Shown in pieces: positions 27,063-35,628 of a stretch of 64,000 nt of DNA. Source of the DNA: Congregibacter litoralis KT71 (GTDB lineage: Bacteria; Pseudomonadota; Gammaproteobacteria; Pseudomonadales; Halieaceae); NCBI RefSeq assembly GCF_000153125.2, contig NZ_CM002299.1:2988928-3052927 (forward strand), read 5' to 3'. The notes beneath the pieces are model-generated. The model worked only from the letters and a program-made list of their open reading frames with translations, was not told where the DNA came from and made no database searches. The translations under genes and the position numbers were made by a program. Positions within the stretch are counted from its first letter, which is position 1, and the number at the start of each line of letters is the position of its first letter.

Positions 27063-27108
27063 ACCAGAATACACGGTTTTTGCTATATACTTCTTCGGGC
27101 CCCTTTAC
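27063..27108. repeat. Right terminal inverted repeat of the GMT island
   Basis: CTTCGGGCCCCTTTAC at 27093-27108 is the inverted partner of the left end. Inward, CTATATAC and ACACGGTTTT match TATATAG and AAACTGTGT of the left end in reverse complement. The end lies 36 bp from the sulfatase stop codon, so the island was inserted between the 3' ends of host genes without breaking the sulfatase. Confidence 0.75.
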
Positions 27109-27144
27109 GCTTACGGCTCTCACCGATTATGCAAAAACCAGCGC

Positions 27145-28701
27145 TCAGGGTGACCCCGGCGGCGTAGTCAGCTTCTCCATCACCTGCTCGAGAGAAAAAC
27201 TCGCCGCTTTTTGCCGCGGTGGATACTCCTGGAAAGTAGACAGGAACTGTCCCACGTAATCCTGCGCCGGCACTAACAGATAAGCTCGATCAAGCATCCA
27301 ATCGTAATAGGTGTTGGATGTGAGCTGCGCTCTTTCGTAGGGGTCACGCCGCAGATTGAAGATGAGGGGTAAACGCAGTTCCACAAAGGGCTCTGACCAG
27401 GCCTGTAAGGTCTGTGCCACCCGCTGCTCCAGGAACACCAGTTTCCAGTCGTTATAGCGCAGGGCCATGAGGTCACCGTCATCAGAGAAATAGAAAATCT
27501 CGTTGCGCGGCGTCTCCTCACTTTCACCGGTCAGAAAGGGCAGGAAGTTATAACCATCCAGGTGAACCCGGTAGTTTCTTCCGATAGCCCGATGCCCCTT
27601 GAGCAGCTTGCTCTTCACATCGGACTCCCCCGCCACGGCAAGAAAGGTTGGTAGCCAGTCCATGTGGTGCATGATTTCGTTGGAGACGGATCCCGCCTCA
27701 ATTTTGCCCGGCCAGCGAACCGCCGCCGGCACTCGCCAGCCGCCCTCCCAGTTCGTGTTTTTCTCGCCCCGGAACGGGGTCATACCCGCATCGGGCCAGG
27801 TGTTCATATGCGGTCCGTTGTCCGTCGAGTAAAACACCATGGTGTTGTCGGCAATGCCGAGGTCATCGAGCAGGGTGAGAAACTCACCGATGTGCATATC
27901 GTGCTCGATCATGCCGCAGGTGTACTCGTCCGCCCGAGGGTACATGGCTTTGCAGGACGACATTTTGTCGTCGGCAACATGGGTGCGAAAGTGCATCCGG
28001 GTACCACTCCACCAGACGAAGAAAGGTTTATCGTCGGCAACGGCCTTTTCAATAAAACCCTTGGCCGCGGCGACGGTTTCATCATCCACGGTTTCCATGC
28101 GTTTTTTTGTGAGAGGACCGGTATCTTCGATGCGCCCGTCAGCAAAGGACCGGATTACGCCTCGAGGTCCGTACTTCTGCCGAAACTCAGGGCTCGTGGG
28201 ATAATCGCTGTTCTCCGGCTCTTCCTCGGCATTCAGGTGGTAGAGATTGCCAAAGAATTCATCAAAGCCATGATTGGTGGGCAGGTGCTCATCTTTGTCA
28301 CCCAGGTGGTTTTTACCAAACTGGCCAGTGACGTAACCATGGTTCTTCAAAAGACCGGCAATGGTCGGGTCTTCTTCCTGCATACCCAACTCCGCGCCGG
28401 GCAGTCCCACTTTGGACAATCCCGTGCGAAACACCGACTGCCCCATGATGAACGAAGAACGACCCGCGGTGCAGGACTGCTCGCCATAGTAGTCAGTGAA
28501 CAGCATGCCCTCCTGGGCAATACGGTCAATGTTAGGCGTCTGGTAACCCATCACCCCTCGGGTGTAAGCGCTGATGTTGGACTGCCCCACATCGTCGCCC
28601 CAGATAACAAGGATATTCGGTTTATCTGCCGCCGAAGCTGTGAAGCTCGCTCCGATGCAGAGGAGCGCGACAAACACGCTCCGTATGTTTGATAGCCGCA
28701 T
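27145..28701 (-). CDS. Arylsulfatase-type sulfatase, exported
   Basis: 518 aa with a Sec signal (VFVALLCIGASFTASAA, cleavage near residue 25). N-terminal metal ligands sit in NILVIWGDDVGQ. The sulfatase signature C-T-A-G-R is at Cys77-Arg81, the cysteine that must be oxidised to formylglycine by a generating enzyme not encoded here. Further signatures are GYVTGQFGKNHLGD and the metal-binding STDNGPH. It hydrolyses sulfate esters, plausibly of algal polysaccharides or aryl sulfates, in the periplasm. GGGGAGAGA precedes the ATG. Its 3' end is 36 bp from the GMT island. Confidence 0.92.
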   Translation of the reverse strand: MRLSNIRSVFVALLCIGASFTASAADKPNILVIWGDDVGQSNISAYTRGVMGYQTPNIDRIAQEGMLFTDYYGEQSCTAGRSSFIMGQSVFRTGLSKVGLPGAELGMQEEDPTIAGLLKNHGYVTGQFGKNHLGDKDEHLPTNHGFDEFFGNLYHLNAEEEPENSDYPTSPEFRQKYGPRGVIRSFADGRIEDTGPLTKKRMETVDDETVAAAKGFIEKAVADDKPFFVWWSGTRMHFRTHVADDKMSSCKAMYPRADEYTCGMIEHDMHIGEFLTLLDDLGIADNTMVFYSTDNGPHMNTWPDAGMTPFRGEKNTNWEGGWRVPAAVRWPGKIEAGSVSNEIMHHMDWLPTFLAVAGESDVKSKLLKGHRAIGRNYRVHLDGYNFLPFLTGESEETPRNEIFYFSDDGDLMALRYNDWKLVFLEQRVAQTLQAWSEPFVELRLPLIFNLRRDPYERAQLTSNTYYDWMLDRAYLLVPAQDYVGQFLSTFQEYPPRQKAASFSLEQVMEKLTTPPGSP

Positions 28702-28729
28702 GGCTCTCTCCCCAGGTTTGTTTTTTTGG

Positions 28730-28768
28730 TAACTGTTCGCTGATAACTATTTGTTGATAACTGTATTG
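28730..28768. repeat. Short direct repeats upstream of the sulfatase gene
   Basis: GTAACTGTTCGC, TGATAACTATTTGT and TGATAACTGTATTG follow one another at about 13-14 bp spacing, 30-70 bp upstream of the sulfatase start. They could be a regulator-binding array or simple slippage; only the repetition is seen. Confidence 0.35.
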
Positions 28769-28911
28769 CTTGAGCTGTTTTTAATTCGCCGCGGCAAGCG
28801 CCCCACGACGACATTAGTCATTCAAGCGCTTCTATATTACCGGTTTATGACTACCAGTAGTTAGTTCGTAGCCGGCAGGGCAACGCAGACCAATGTGAGA
28901 GAAGGGTGAAA

Positions 28912-29661
28912 TCAGCGTCCCCGAAGGCTCGGAAACAAGGGTGGCACACGCTGTCGATAATCTTCATAGGTTTTACCAAACTCTTTCACAAGATCCCGTT
29001 CTTCAAAGAACAGTCCGATCCCTATGTAGATAAGCATGCCCATAGCCAGCAGGGCTCTACCCAGACTCATGTCCGGCGTAGCCAGCATAGCGATCACGAC
29101 GCCTGTTTGGATGGGATGACGAACAAAGCGGTAGAACAGCGGCGTTTTGAATTCCTTGGATCCCGCATCGGCACTCCCGGGTCGAAAGGACTGTTGGAGT
29201 CCGAAAAGATGGAAGTGATTCAGCATGAAAGTCGCCAGCAAGGTGACGGCCCACCCCAGAAAATAGATACCTGTGATGACCTGCCTTCCAAGCTCACTCT
29301 GAACCTGCCAGAGCAGCGGCGTAATACCCTGCCAAAATCCAACGATGGCCCCGAGCACCACTGCGGTTCCCAGCACATAGGTACTGCGCTCAAGGTGCGA
29401 GGGCAGAAATTTTGTTAGCACTCCCTTGAACCCCGGACGGGCCATCACGCTGTGCTGGAGCCCAAACAGCACGATAAGTGAAAGGTTGATCAACCATGCC
29501 AGGGGTGCCGCTACGGTCGCAGGACTATCGATATCGTACCGGGGCAACTGCACGAGGCCCATGAAGTTGTTCGCGAAGAGAATGAACGCCAGCAAACTGC
29601 CAACACCCAGGAGGTAGCAGACGCCCCCGTAGCCATATCCGATTAGCTTCATCATGCCCAT
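28912..29661 (-). CDS. mddA: Methanethiol S-methyltransferase-like membrane protein (MddA/NnrU type)
   Basis: 249 aa with about six hydrophobic segments. The conserved segments of this branch of the isoprenylcysteine-methyltransferase-like superfamily are present: FGLQHSVMARPGFK in the first cytoplasmic loop, LERSTYVL, LNHFHLFGLQQ, and the C-terminal SAM region FYRFVRHPIQTG with FFEERDL and YRQRVPPLFP. MddA methylates methanethiol to dimethyl sulfide using SAM. The NnrU-like and generic methyltransferase relatives share these motifs, so the substrate is uncertain. No methionine gamma-lyase is adjacent. The start at 29661 is the first of two near Met codons. Confidence 0.7.
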   Translation of the reverse strand: MGMMKLIGYGYGGVCYLLGVGSLLAFILFANNFMGLVQLPRYDIDSPATVAAPLAWLINLSLIVLFGLQHSVMARPGFKGVLTKFLPSHLERSTYVLGTAVVLGAIVGFWQGITPLLWQVQSELGRQVITGIYFLGWAVTLLATFMLNHFHLFGLQQSFRPGSADAGSKEFKTPLFYRFVRHPIQTGVVIAMLATPDMSLGRALLAMGMLIYIGIGLFFEERDLVKEFGKTYEDYRQRVPPLFPSLRGR

Positions 29662-29804
29662 ACACCGCCTGCCTGAGAGTTAAGCGCTCGCTGCTCAACG
29701 CACAGGAAGCTACTGGTACCTGTTAGTGTAGGATAGCCTCGATAAATAGCGAGGCATGATTGCAGCCAGGTTTGAGTTGGATTTAAACCAGGGTCAAGGC
29801 TGGG

Positions 29805-30686
29805 TTAAGCCAGATGCTCATTAAAAAACCCCAGCATTCGCGTCCAGGCGAGTTGTGCAGCCTCGGCGTCATAGCGCGGGGTGGAATAATTGTGAAATCC
29901 GTGGCGCGTGCCCGGATAAACATGCATTTCATAGGTCACATCGTTGTCCACCAGGGCCGCCTCAAAGTCCGCACGCATGGCATTGACCCGCTCATCGTTC
30001 TCGGCGTAGTGCACCTGCACGGCGGCCCGGATATCTTTGACCCTGGAGCTATCGGCTGCCGCTCCATAAAAAGGCGCCGCCGCCTGCAATTCACCACCCA
30101 GCTCCGTCGCCAGAAAATTCGTCGTGCCGCCGCCCCAACAGAATCCCGTCGCCGCCAGCTTACCCGTGGATAACTCATGGGACTTTACAAAGCGTGCGCT
30201 GTTGACCATGTCCTGCCGCAACCTGGCCTGATCGAGGGTGCGCTGCATGGCCCGACCATCGTCGTCATTCCCCGGATAACCGCCAATGGGCGCCAGGCCG
30301 TCGGGCGCCAAGGCAAGAAACCCCGCCACCGCGAAGCGCCGGGCGACATCCTGAATATAGGGATTGAGTCCGCGGTTTTCATGCATTACAAGCACCGCCG
30401 GAAATGGCCCATCCCCCTCGGGCTTAACAAGATAACCGCGCATGGACCCGGAGCTACCACCGACGGAATCGTAATCCACCCAGGTGGCTTTGATCCGGTC
30501 ATCGGTGAACAGCACTTCCTGGGCATCGGCATAGTTGGGGATCAGGGACTTTGCCATGGTGAGCGCCGAAGCGCCGGCAATGGTCAGCGCCGCGGCCCTC
30601 TCAAAAAACTGACGACGATTGATCTTGCCGTGGCAGTATTCGTCGTAAAGATCAAAAACCTGATCATCTATTTCGTGCTGCTGCAT
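29805..30686 (-). CDS. Dienelactone hydrolase family protein, probably Tat-exported
   Basis: 293 aa. The N-terminal INRRQFFERAAALTIAGAS is a twin-arginine-like signal and is followed by AQE. The alpha/beta-hydrolase core has the DLH nucleophile elbow G-F-C-W-G-G (Cys183), the sheet motif VLVMHENRG and the catalytic His in GTRHGFHNY near residue 258, with an Asp expected in HYAENDERV. It cleaves lactones or other esters. Cys as nucleophile is typical for this family. Export is unusual relative to cytosolic ClcD but common in such Tat-associated homologues. It is followed by the MddA-like gene on the same strand with a 143-bp gap, so coupling is not certain. Confidence 0.85.
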   Translation of the reverse strand: MQQHEIDDQVFDLYDEYCHGKINRRQFFERAAALTIAGASALTMAKSLIPNYADAQEVLFTDDRIKATWVDYDSVGGSSGSMRGYLVKPEGDGPFPAVLVMHENRGLNPYIQDVARRFAVAGFLALAPDGLAPIGGYPGNDDDGRAMQRTLDQARLRQDMVNSARFVKSHELSTGKLAATGFCWGGGTTNFLATELGGELQAAAPFYGAAADSSRVKDIRAAVQVHYAENDERVNAMRADFEAALVDNDVTYEMHVYPGTRHGFHNYSTPRYDAEAAQLAWTRMLGFFNEHLA

Positions 30687-30874
30687 GGCGGTCTGAGCTC
30701 CTTTTTGTGGGTAACGATTTTATGGGTAACGAGTGCCCTCAGTCGGCAAGGAGTGCCCCTATATCGGCTCTCCCTCAGCCACAAATAGTCCCACATTTAA
30801 TCAGGCGCTGCAGGGGTGGCGGGAACCGCTGCGGTTAGCAGCTGATGCTGTAAGCACCGACGCCACTACAGACT

Positions 30875-32254
30875 TTAGCGCGTCACCAGAGCCTCCGCCG
30901 ACTTCTCGCCTTCAAAGCTATCCAATCCTGAAGCGGCTGCGCCTATGATTTCGACGCGCGCGCCGGATCCGGCGCGGCTGAGGGACGACACCACCAGGGG
31001 AGCACCCGCCTCCAGGCCCTCGGCGCGTATCAGGAGCGACATTTGGCCCCGGGCATCCTCACGGACACCCACGCGTTCTATATCCACCGCTTTGAGAGCG
31101 CCCTCTTCTACGGTGTAGACAATCCGGTCGGCGTAGACGCTTTGCAAGGGCACCTCCAAAATACCGTCCTGGGCCGGCAGCGTGATGCGCACGTCCACAG
31201 CGCGTCCCAGGGCCAGTTCGCTCGTGGCGGGGGAAGCAAAGAGCACGTCAGTACCGGCGCGGCCGCTGCGCACCTGAGAGCCGATTTCCAGGAGCTCCAG
31301 GGCTATCCATTCCTCCCCTACCCTGGCCGCCGCTTCGATGCCCTGTCCGGCATTCACCGCTGTGTGCAGTGCCATTGCATCCCGCTGGGGAAGCGAGACG
31401 CGAACCTGCTGGGAGTCTGCATTAAACAGGGACATGACGGTCTGGCCCGCATCGATACGAGCACCCATGGCTGCGTCGATCGCAATCACGGTGCCGTCAA
31501 AAGGCGCGACGAGGGTAAGTCGCTCCAGATTCAGCTGGCTCTCCTGAAGATCGGTTTCTGCGCGGGTGATGCGCGCCTGCGCCGACGCGCGCTGGGCCTC
31601 ATGGCTGGCCAGCAACATCTCCTGCTGGTTCAGAGCCATGGACTGTTCCAGGCGCTGCTGCTCAAGAGCATCGTAGTCCGTCGCAGAAATCTGACCCTTG
31701 GCAAAAAGCGTCTGAAAACGCTCCTGCTTTTTCACCGTAAGCTCGAAGAGACGTCTCTGATGCGCCGTATTTTTGATCTCCGCCGCCTGCTGGGCCCGGA
31801 GGCGATCGTACTCGCCCTGAGCCTCTGCCAGTGCGGCTTCAAAGCGCCGAACAGAAAGCTTTGCATCCCGGTCATCCAGACGCAGGAGCAGGTCACCGGC
31901 GGCCACCTTTTGTCCCTCGCGAACATTCACCGCCGTCACATACGCCAGGGTAGCAGCGCGTAAATCCGTCGTGTTGGGATTCTCTACCCGTCCAAAAACG
32001 TGAATCTCCGGAGACAGGGACTGAAACTCCGCCTCTTTTGCAACCACGGGTATGGCTTCCGGCGTCGGATCCACTTCCAGCTCAGGATTAGAGAATGCGC
32101 TCAGACCGAAAATCGCCACCAGGAGCCCCAGGAGTATGGATAGACTGATCTTTGCCGATGAGGAGAGCGCCCGGATATAGCGGCCAACAAGGCTTTCGCG
32201 AAGCCACCCCGACAGGAGACGAAAAGGCGAAAGTATCAATGACAAAGTCTTCAT
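30875..32254 (-). CDS. RND efflux periplasmic adaptor (second pump)
   Basis: 459 aa with a membrane anchor at about 33-54 (KISLSILLGLLVAIFGLSAF). The lipoyl half REGQKVAAGDLLLRLDDRDA is followed by a long helical hairpin (about 130-250) and by LVAPFDGTVIAIDAAMGARIDAG. The ATG overlaps the stop of the permease gene region: the permease (32251-35418) is upstream on the same strand and its TGA overlaps this ATG by 4 bp. It links the permease to an outer-membrane factor absent from the window. Confidence 0.92.
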   Translation of the reverse strand: MKTLSLILSPFRLLSGWLRESLVGRYIRALSSSAKISLSILLGLLVAIFGLSAFSNPELEVDPTPEAIPVVAKEAEFQSLSPEIHVFGRVENPNTTDLRAATLAYVTAVNVREGQKVAAGDLLLRLDDRDAKLSVRRFEAALAEAQGEYDRLRAQQAAEIKNTAHQRRLFELTVKKQERFQTLFAKGQISATDYDALEQQRLEQSMALNQQEMLLASHEAQRASAQARITRAETDLQESQLNLERLTLVAPFDGTVIAIDAAMGARIDAGQTVMSLFNADSQQVRVSLPQRDAMALHTAVNAGQGIEAAARVGEEWIALELLEIGSQVRSGRAGTDVLFASPATSELALGRAVDVRITLPAQDGILEVPLQSVYADRIVYTVEEGALKAVDIERVGVREDARGQMSLLIRAEGLEAGAPLVVSSLSRAGSGARVEIIGAAASGLDSFEGEKSAEALVTR

Positions 32255-35200
32255 GAGTTGAGTGCTCCGAGAGCGGTTTTTTTGAGTGTGTTTGCGCGGT
32301 CTTGAAGACGCCGCCAGGCCTGTTCACAGCTTTCCAGCGCCGAGAGGATCGCCGGAATGACAAGGAGGATCAGCACCGTTCCGTAGAGCATGCCGAAGCA
32401 GATGACCGTGGCCAGAGGAATGAACGCAGCGCCCATGAGGGAAGACTCCAGCATCATCGGCACCAGCCCCAGGCCCGTCGTCAGGGACGTGAGGAGCACC
32501 GGGCGGAGGCGTTGACGCACGGCCTCGATAATGGCGTCGTCGGCACCCATGCCCCCATGACGGTGATCGCGATAGGCGGTGACCAGTATGATGGAGTCGT
32601 TAACGATGACGCCCGTGAGGGTAAAAATCCCAAGAAAAGCCAGGGGAGTGATGTTAAAGCCCATACCCCAGAGCCCCATCAAGGCACCGGTGAGGCCAAA
32701 GGGGATGGCGAACATAATGGCCAGGGGCCAGGACAGGGAATGGAGCGTCCAGGCGAGAATGATGTAGATGAGCGCCAGGGTAATCAAAAAGCCCAGGAAC
32801 ATTTCCTTCAAAAGCTTGCTCTGCTCGTTTGCCCAGAAGCCCTTTCCGGGACTGACACCCCACTTGCTGGCAATGGCCGGCATTAACTCAGCCTCAAGCT
32901 CATTTATCACCGCGTCCGCCGTAGTAATGGACTTGTCAGGATAGGCCCGCACCGCGACGGTCTGTACGCCGTCTACATGATTGATCTTGTCGATACCTCT
33001 GCGACTCTCGATAGTCGCCACGGTAGACAGGGGAAGAATCTCCCCCCCGGGCGTGGACACGGGTAAACGGGCCAGACTCGTGAGGCGATGGCGATCTTCC
33101 CGGGGCAGGGACACACGCACCTCCAGCTCGGCGTCTTCCTCGGTAAACAGTTGAATACGCTGTCCTTCAAAAGCGGTGCGTACCTGACGACCGACCTCGG
33201 CAGACGACAGGCCTAATGCCCTGCCCTCGGGAGTCAGATTAAAGACCCACTGATCGCGGCCATAGGGAAGATCGTCGTGTACGTTGTTAACCCCGGGCAT
33301 GGTTCGCATGACCGCGGCAAGTTCATCCGCCGCCCCTTTGAGTGCTTCCGTATCCGAACCACTGAAGGTCAGTTCAATTTCCGGCCAGGGCTGATCGCCC
33401 TGCTCGATCTGCAGTTGCTCCACGATGGCGGATTCGGGTATGGCCTTTTGCCAGTGCTCCAGAAACCTGGCGAGGCTGACATCCCGGGATTCCGGGGACG
33501 TGAGCTCGACGAAGACACTGGCGAACTCGGGCCCCTCGCGACGGTCCCTGCTGATAGTGGCGCCATTGAGCTGCACCCACTGGGCAACGATGTTGCCGCC
33601 CCCGAAATGCGCATCGGTGGACTGCACATAGTCTTCGAGGGCCTCCAGGTAGTCCCTGCGCTGCTTTTCATCCGCATCTGCCGTGAACTGAATATTGGCC
33701 TCGGCGAACTCGAAACTGATATTCATATTGAGGTCGAACTTTATGAAGCTCATGGCGACGAGGCTCACGGCAAAGAAAAAAGCACTTGCCGCCGCGGTAA
33801 TGGCAACGCGTCGATGGGTCAGACACCAGCCCAGGAGCGGAAGCACCCTCTCCTCTCGAAAACGCTCAAAACGTTGATCAAAGGCTTTGCGCAGGGCCGG
33901 TACGGGCTTTTTGTTCTCGCCCATGCGCCGGAAGGAATGCTTGAGGTGTCCCGGCATGATGAGAAAACATTCCACCAGGGAAGCGAGAATCACGCAGAGC
34001 ATTAAGATGGGGATCTCTCGGATCTCGTCGCTATCCACAATCACCAGAGGTAGGAATGCCGCCATGGTCGTCAGGCTTGAAGCCACGATGGGCGTAAACA
34101 TCCGCTGGCCCCCCACCACCGCCGCTTCCTCGGGACCCAGTCCTTGCTCGAACTGCCAGAGAGAATGCTCGCCAACGACGATGGCATCGTCCACGACAAT
34201 GCCCAGGGCCATCACCAGACCGATCATGGAAAGAAAATTCAGGGTCCCGCCGAAGGCGTAAAAGAGCAGTAAGGCCCCGGCAAAGGATACGGGTATACCG
34301 AGGGCCACCCAGCCGGCCACGCGCAGATTCAAGAACAGGAAGAGCATGGCGAGGACCAGACACAGGCCGGAGATTCCGTTGCGTATCACCAGGCCCATGG
34401 TGTCTGCGGCGAAGCGCCAGGCTTCAAGAAACACGCGGGTTTCGACGCCGCGCGCCAGCAGGGATTCTTCCTGCTGGGATCGCCAGGTCTTGATGACCTC
34501 CGCTGCATCAAAGGTATCTGTGCTATCTCCTCGTCGCACGCGCAGCTCAATGGCGGGCTTGCCTTCGATGAGAGAATAGCGCTGATTTTCGATCGCCCGG
34601 CGCTCGATATTGGCAATATCGCTGAGCTGGGCGAGCTGATCGCCCGTGGTGGATGCTATGGGTAAGGCTTCGAAACCCCGGACGCTGCGCTGCTGATCCA
34701 TGGAGCGAATCTGGCGTCGCCCCTGCCCGGTACCGATGGTACCCCCCGGCGTATCGTTGCTGAGATTCGCCACCGCCTGGGCAATATCCACGATACTGGC
34801 ATTCATCTCTACCAGGGTGAGCCCGTCAATCTCGATGGCAATCTCCTCCCGGGGCAGACCACGAAGCTCTACGACATCAGCGCCCAGGGCGCGGAGCTGA
34901 CGCTCGGCCTCGTGGGCCTGGGGTGCCAGTTCGGCAAAACTATCAGGGCCCGTGAGGAACACCGCAGCTACGGTCTCATACCATCGATCAATGGCTACTT
35001 TCGGGGGTTCAAGATTGGCGGGCAGATCACGAACCAGCGCAATGCGCTGCTTGATGGTGTCCACCGCATCATTGATCTCCACGCTGCGATCGAAGCGCAG
35101 CTGTACCCAGGCAAAGCCGTTACGGGTCCAGGAGCTAATACGCTCCACCCCCGCCAGACCGCGGAGTTGATGCTCCACGGGATTGGTCACCAGGGTTTCC

Positions 35201-35418
35201 ATATCCTCGGCCGACGCACCGGGCCACTGCAGTTCCACCTCGGCGACGTTCCAGCTTTGATCAGGGTTCATCTGAACCTTGATTTTTACGGCGCCCCATA
35301 CGCCAGCCATGAGCATCATGACCATCAACAGGTTTGCCGCCAGGGGGTGACGGGCAAATCCCTGGATCCAGCCCCATCGTTCCGGGGGTGATGACTTCGC
35401 TGTTGCTGGGCTTTCCAC
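32251..35418 (-). CDS. RND efflux permease (second pump)
   Basis: 1055 aa from a GTG at 35418, which places the start just before the first helix region (WGWIQGFARHPLAANLLMVMM). A longer frame to 35577 lacks homology. Features include the porter domains, TM4 GIVVDDAIVVGEHSLWQFE with the Asp pair, and TM10-11 TLTGVIVNDSIILVTAYRDH. The TM10 Asn plus TM4 Asp pattern resembles HAE1-like pumps without a defined substrate. The gene overlaps the adaptor gene by 4 bp. The start codon is the least certain point; the ribosome site is weak. Confidence 0.9.
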   Translation of the reverse strand: MESPATAKSSPPERWGWIQGFARHPLAANLLMVMMLMAGVWGAVKIKVQMNPDQSWNVAEVELQWPGASAEDMETLVTNPVEHQLRGLAGVERISSWTRNGFAWVQLRFDRSVEINDAVDTIKQRIALVRDLPANLEPPKVAIDRWYETVAAVFLTGPDSFAELAPQAHEAERQLRALGADVVELRGLPREEIAIEIDGLTLVEMNASIVDIAQAVANLSNDTPGGTIGTGQGRRQIRSMDQQRSVRGFEALPIASTTGDQLAQLSDIANIERRAIENQRYSLIEGKPAIELRVRRGDSTDTFDAAEVIKTWRSQQEESLLARGVETRVFLEAWRFAADTMGLVIRNGISGLCLVLAMLFLFLNLRVAGWVALGIPVSFAGALLLFYAFGGTLNFLSMIGLVMALGIVVDDAIVVGEHSLWQFEQGLGPEEAAVVGGQRMFTPIVASSLTTMAAFLPLVIVDSDEIREIPILMLCVILASLVECFLIMPGHLKHSFRRMGENKKPVPALRKAFDQRFERFREERVLPLLGWCLTHRRVAITAAASAFFFAVSLVAMSFIKFDLNMNISFEFAEANIQFTADADEKQRRDYLEALEDYVQSTDAHFGGGNIVAQWVQLNGATISRDRREGPEFASVFVELTSPESRDVSLARFLEHWQKAIPESAIVEQLQIEQGDQPWPEIELTFSGSDTEALKGAADELAAVMRTMPGVNNVHDDLPYGRDQWVFNLTPEGRALGLSSAEVGRQVRTAFEGQRIQLFTEEDAELEVRVSLPREDRHRLTSLARLPVSTPGGEILPLSTVATIESRRGIDKINHVDGVQTVAVRAYPDKSITTADAVINELEAELMPAIASKWGVSPGKGFWANEQSKLLKEMFLGFLITLALIYIILAWTLHSLSWPLAIMFAIPFGLTGALMGLWGMGFNITPLAFLGIFTLTGVIVNDSIILVTAYRDHRHGGMGADDAIIEAVRQRLRPVLLTSLTTGLGLVPMMLESSLMGAAFIPLATVICFGMLYGTVLILLVIPAILSALESCEQAWRRLQDRANTLKKTALGALNS

Positions 35419-35628
35419 GATCGCAGACTCACGCCAATTAGTTATTCCGCAAAAATTACCCTGTCTTGGCCGCCCTGTACGGTGCTTTGCGGTGAACTGC
35501 AGGGTTTGAACGATCAGTGGCTGCAGGCAGCACCGGGGGCAGTAAATTACGTCGGAGCATTCACCCGGCGCCTGCACCGCCCTATACTCGGTAGCCGTTT
35601 GAATCTACTTGTTGGAGAACATGCGCTG

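Larger units (their letters stand above)
14856..27108. mobile_element. Gamma-Mobile-Trio (GMT) genomic island with inverted terminal repeats
   Basis: A segment of about 12.25 kb, visibly more AT-rich than its flanks, lies between the RidA gene and the sulfatase gene. It begins with gmtY-gmtZ-gmtX in a coupled operon and ends in a terminal sequence that is an imperfect inverted copy of its beginning (core GGGGCCCGAAG with an AAAGG-side extension and a TATATAG element on the inside). The cargo is an orf4, a recD-like helicase split by an IS3-family element, two lipoproteins and a second IS3-family element. GMT islands are known as carriers of anti-phage and antibacterial cargo in Vibrio and other gammaproteobacteria; none of the recognised defence genes is seen here. 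Boundaries are from the inverted repeats and are approximate to a few bases. Confidence 0.8.

Noticed and set aside
14856..27108. A prophage or integrative conjugative element
   Set aside because: No capsid, terminase, tail, relaxase or type IV secretion gene; the gene set fits a GMT-type transposable island.
32302..34005. Several plus-strand frames inside the second RND permease
   Set aside because: Low-complexity, His/Arg-rich translations typical of shadow frames.
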